From Pempheris klunzingeri (taxonomy: Eukaryota; Chordata; Actinopteri; Acropomatiformes; Pempheridae): a DNA stretch of 64,000 nucleotides. Location: assembly GCF_042242105.1 (NCBI RefSeq), contig NC_092027.1, positions 2,203,506 through 2,267,505 of the forward strand, given 5' to 3'. Shown here piece by piece: positions 63,095 to 64,000 of the stretch. A model generated the notes under the pieces. That model was not told where the DNA came from. It saw only the letters and a list, made by a program, of their open reading frames with translations, and did not search any database. Position 1 is the stretch's first letter. Every line of letters begins with the position of its first letter. The position numbers were made by a program, and so were the translations under genes.

Positions 63095-63164
63095 TCACAG
63101 GGCGCTGGGGTTCCTGAAGTTATGGCCTGCGAAGCGAGCCTGGTCGCCCAACTCCTCCTCGATC
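63095..63164 (-). CDS. eno2: Gamma (neuron-type) enolase, last exon only
   Basis: The minus-strand exon after acceptor CTCTGCAG encodes [22 protein letters not shown] and a TGA stop. This is the enolase C-terminus; the GHNFRNPS ending is the ENO2 form, differing from the GRNFRNPLAK end of ENO1. Enolase converts 2-phosphoglycerate to phosphoenolpyruvate. Earlier exons must lie beyond 64000, since nothing enolase-like is seen in 63165-64000. tpi1 as neighbour supports the call. Confidence 0.88.
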
Positions 63165-64000
63165 CTGCAGAGGAGAGAAGGACAGAGAAGCTGTAAAAAC
63201 ATTCATGCACGCTGAGGCGTTCAGGTGTCTGTCGTTCAGCTCTCTGCTCAGGGAAAATCAAAACTTAAATGTTAAAACCAAAGCGCCTCCTTTCAGCACT
63301 GCTTTAAGTCTAAAGGATGGAGTTAGTGTTGTAAGAGTTTATCTTATTGTCAGCAAATCCCATGAAAGGACCAAAACCAGCAAAGTGCTCAACACGCTGA
63401 CCAAACAGAAATGATGTGAAATACAGTAGATGTTGGTATTCGTCTGCATTTACTGTTGAATAACAATTATTTAACCTTTTGGTTTTAATAACACGTGTCG
63501 CTGGTTAGTGCTGCTCACAGCGTAAAAAGGGTGAATAGTGTCTTATGGGGCTCCAGAGGGGTTCGAAATAACCCTGATGACGTCAGAGTGATGTCATTAG
63601 GGGCTCAGCCATGTTTTTTTTGGCATAATGATTTAGAGATAGACATATTTCAGACATTTACAGCGGCTGTGCATGCAGACTGGATGGCTGGTGGAGGTCT
63701 GCCTGGGTACAAACTGTGGGCATGTAGTTTGACAGCCATGAGTGTTTACCAGGCGTGTGTGGTCTAATAGTGGAGAATCCAGTGTTGTTGGTGTAACTTC
63801 AGTCAGGACATCTCAACCTCTGCTGCTTTGATTTAAACTTGTTTCGTGCAAGTCCCCTCAAATTTCATGGGAATGCAGAATACTCCTTTAAACAACAACA
63901 ACACATGTCTGCATAGCTGCCACTGTGTAACAAGCTGCTGCAGCATAAATAACTAGTTTCTCTGGCTTGTCTGTGCACGTGTGTGTGTGTGTGTGTGTGT
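63165..64000 (-). other. Last intron of eno2 (partial)
   Basis: No exon-like sequence. The window ends inside a (GT)n microsatellite. Confidence 0.55.

Overview
The window is vertebrate nuclear DNA, almost certainly from a spiny-rayed teleost fish. The immunoglobulin (Ig) light-chain segments, their dispersed opposite orientations, the split genes with GT-AG introns, the long CA/GT microsatellites and the decayed retroelements all point that way.

Region 1 (1-28.3 kb) is an Ig light-chain locus of the teleost kappa-like (L1/L3) kind. It holds one constant exon (6086-6411, minus) and three J segments (7271-8064, minus) with 23-bp-spacer recombination signals (RSS). It also holds thirteen V segments, numbered V1-V13 here, with 12-bp-spacer signals. 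V1-V3 (plus) lie beyond the 3' side of C. V4-V10 (minus) form a young tandem array of 1.84-1.90 kb units at 9.6-21.3 kb, in the same orientation as J-C. V11-V13 (plus) lie in 2166-bp tandem units at 22.8-28.2 kb. V4-V10 can join J by deletion; all plus-strand V segments must join by inversion. All thirteen V exons read open. The locus also contains a decayed V (22.5 kb), an orphaned V promoter (8.4 kb), flanks that look like remnants of clusters that lost J and C, fragments of a non-LTR reverse transcriptase, and a solo LTR with a 5-bp target duplication (1127-1611).

Region 2 (28.3-32.1 kb) is repeat-bearing intergenic DNA. Region 3 (32.1-40.9 kb) is a six-exon gene for a type II membrane C-type lectin receptor of 305 residues. 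Its EPN sugar/calcium motif is intact, but WYD replaces WND. Region 4 (41-47 kb) is intergenic.

Region 5 (47-64 kb) is a conserved gene block. gnb3 encodes a G-protein beta subunit (eight coding exons, 342 residues). tpi1 encodes triosephosphate isomerase (seven exons, 248 residues) and has a 17-bp minisatellite in intron 1. The last exon of eno2 (neuron-type enolase) is convergent with tpi1. The GNB3-TPI1-ENO2 neighbourhood matches human 12p13.31, so the Ig light-chain locus can be placed next to that conserved block. No tRNA, rRNA, CRISPR array or prokaryotic feature was seen.
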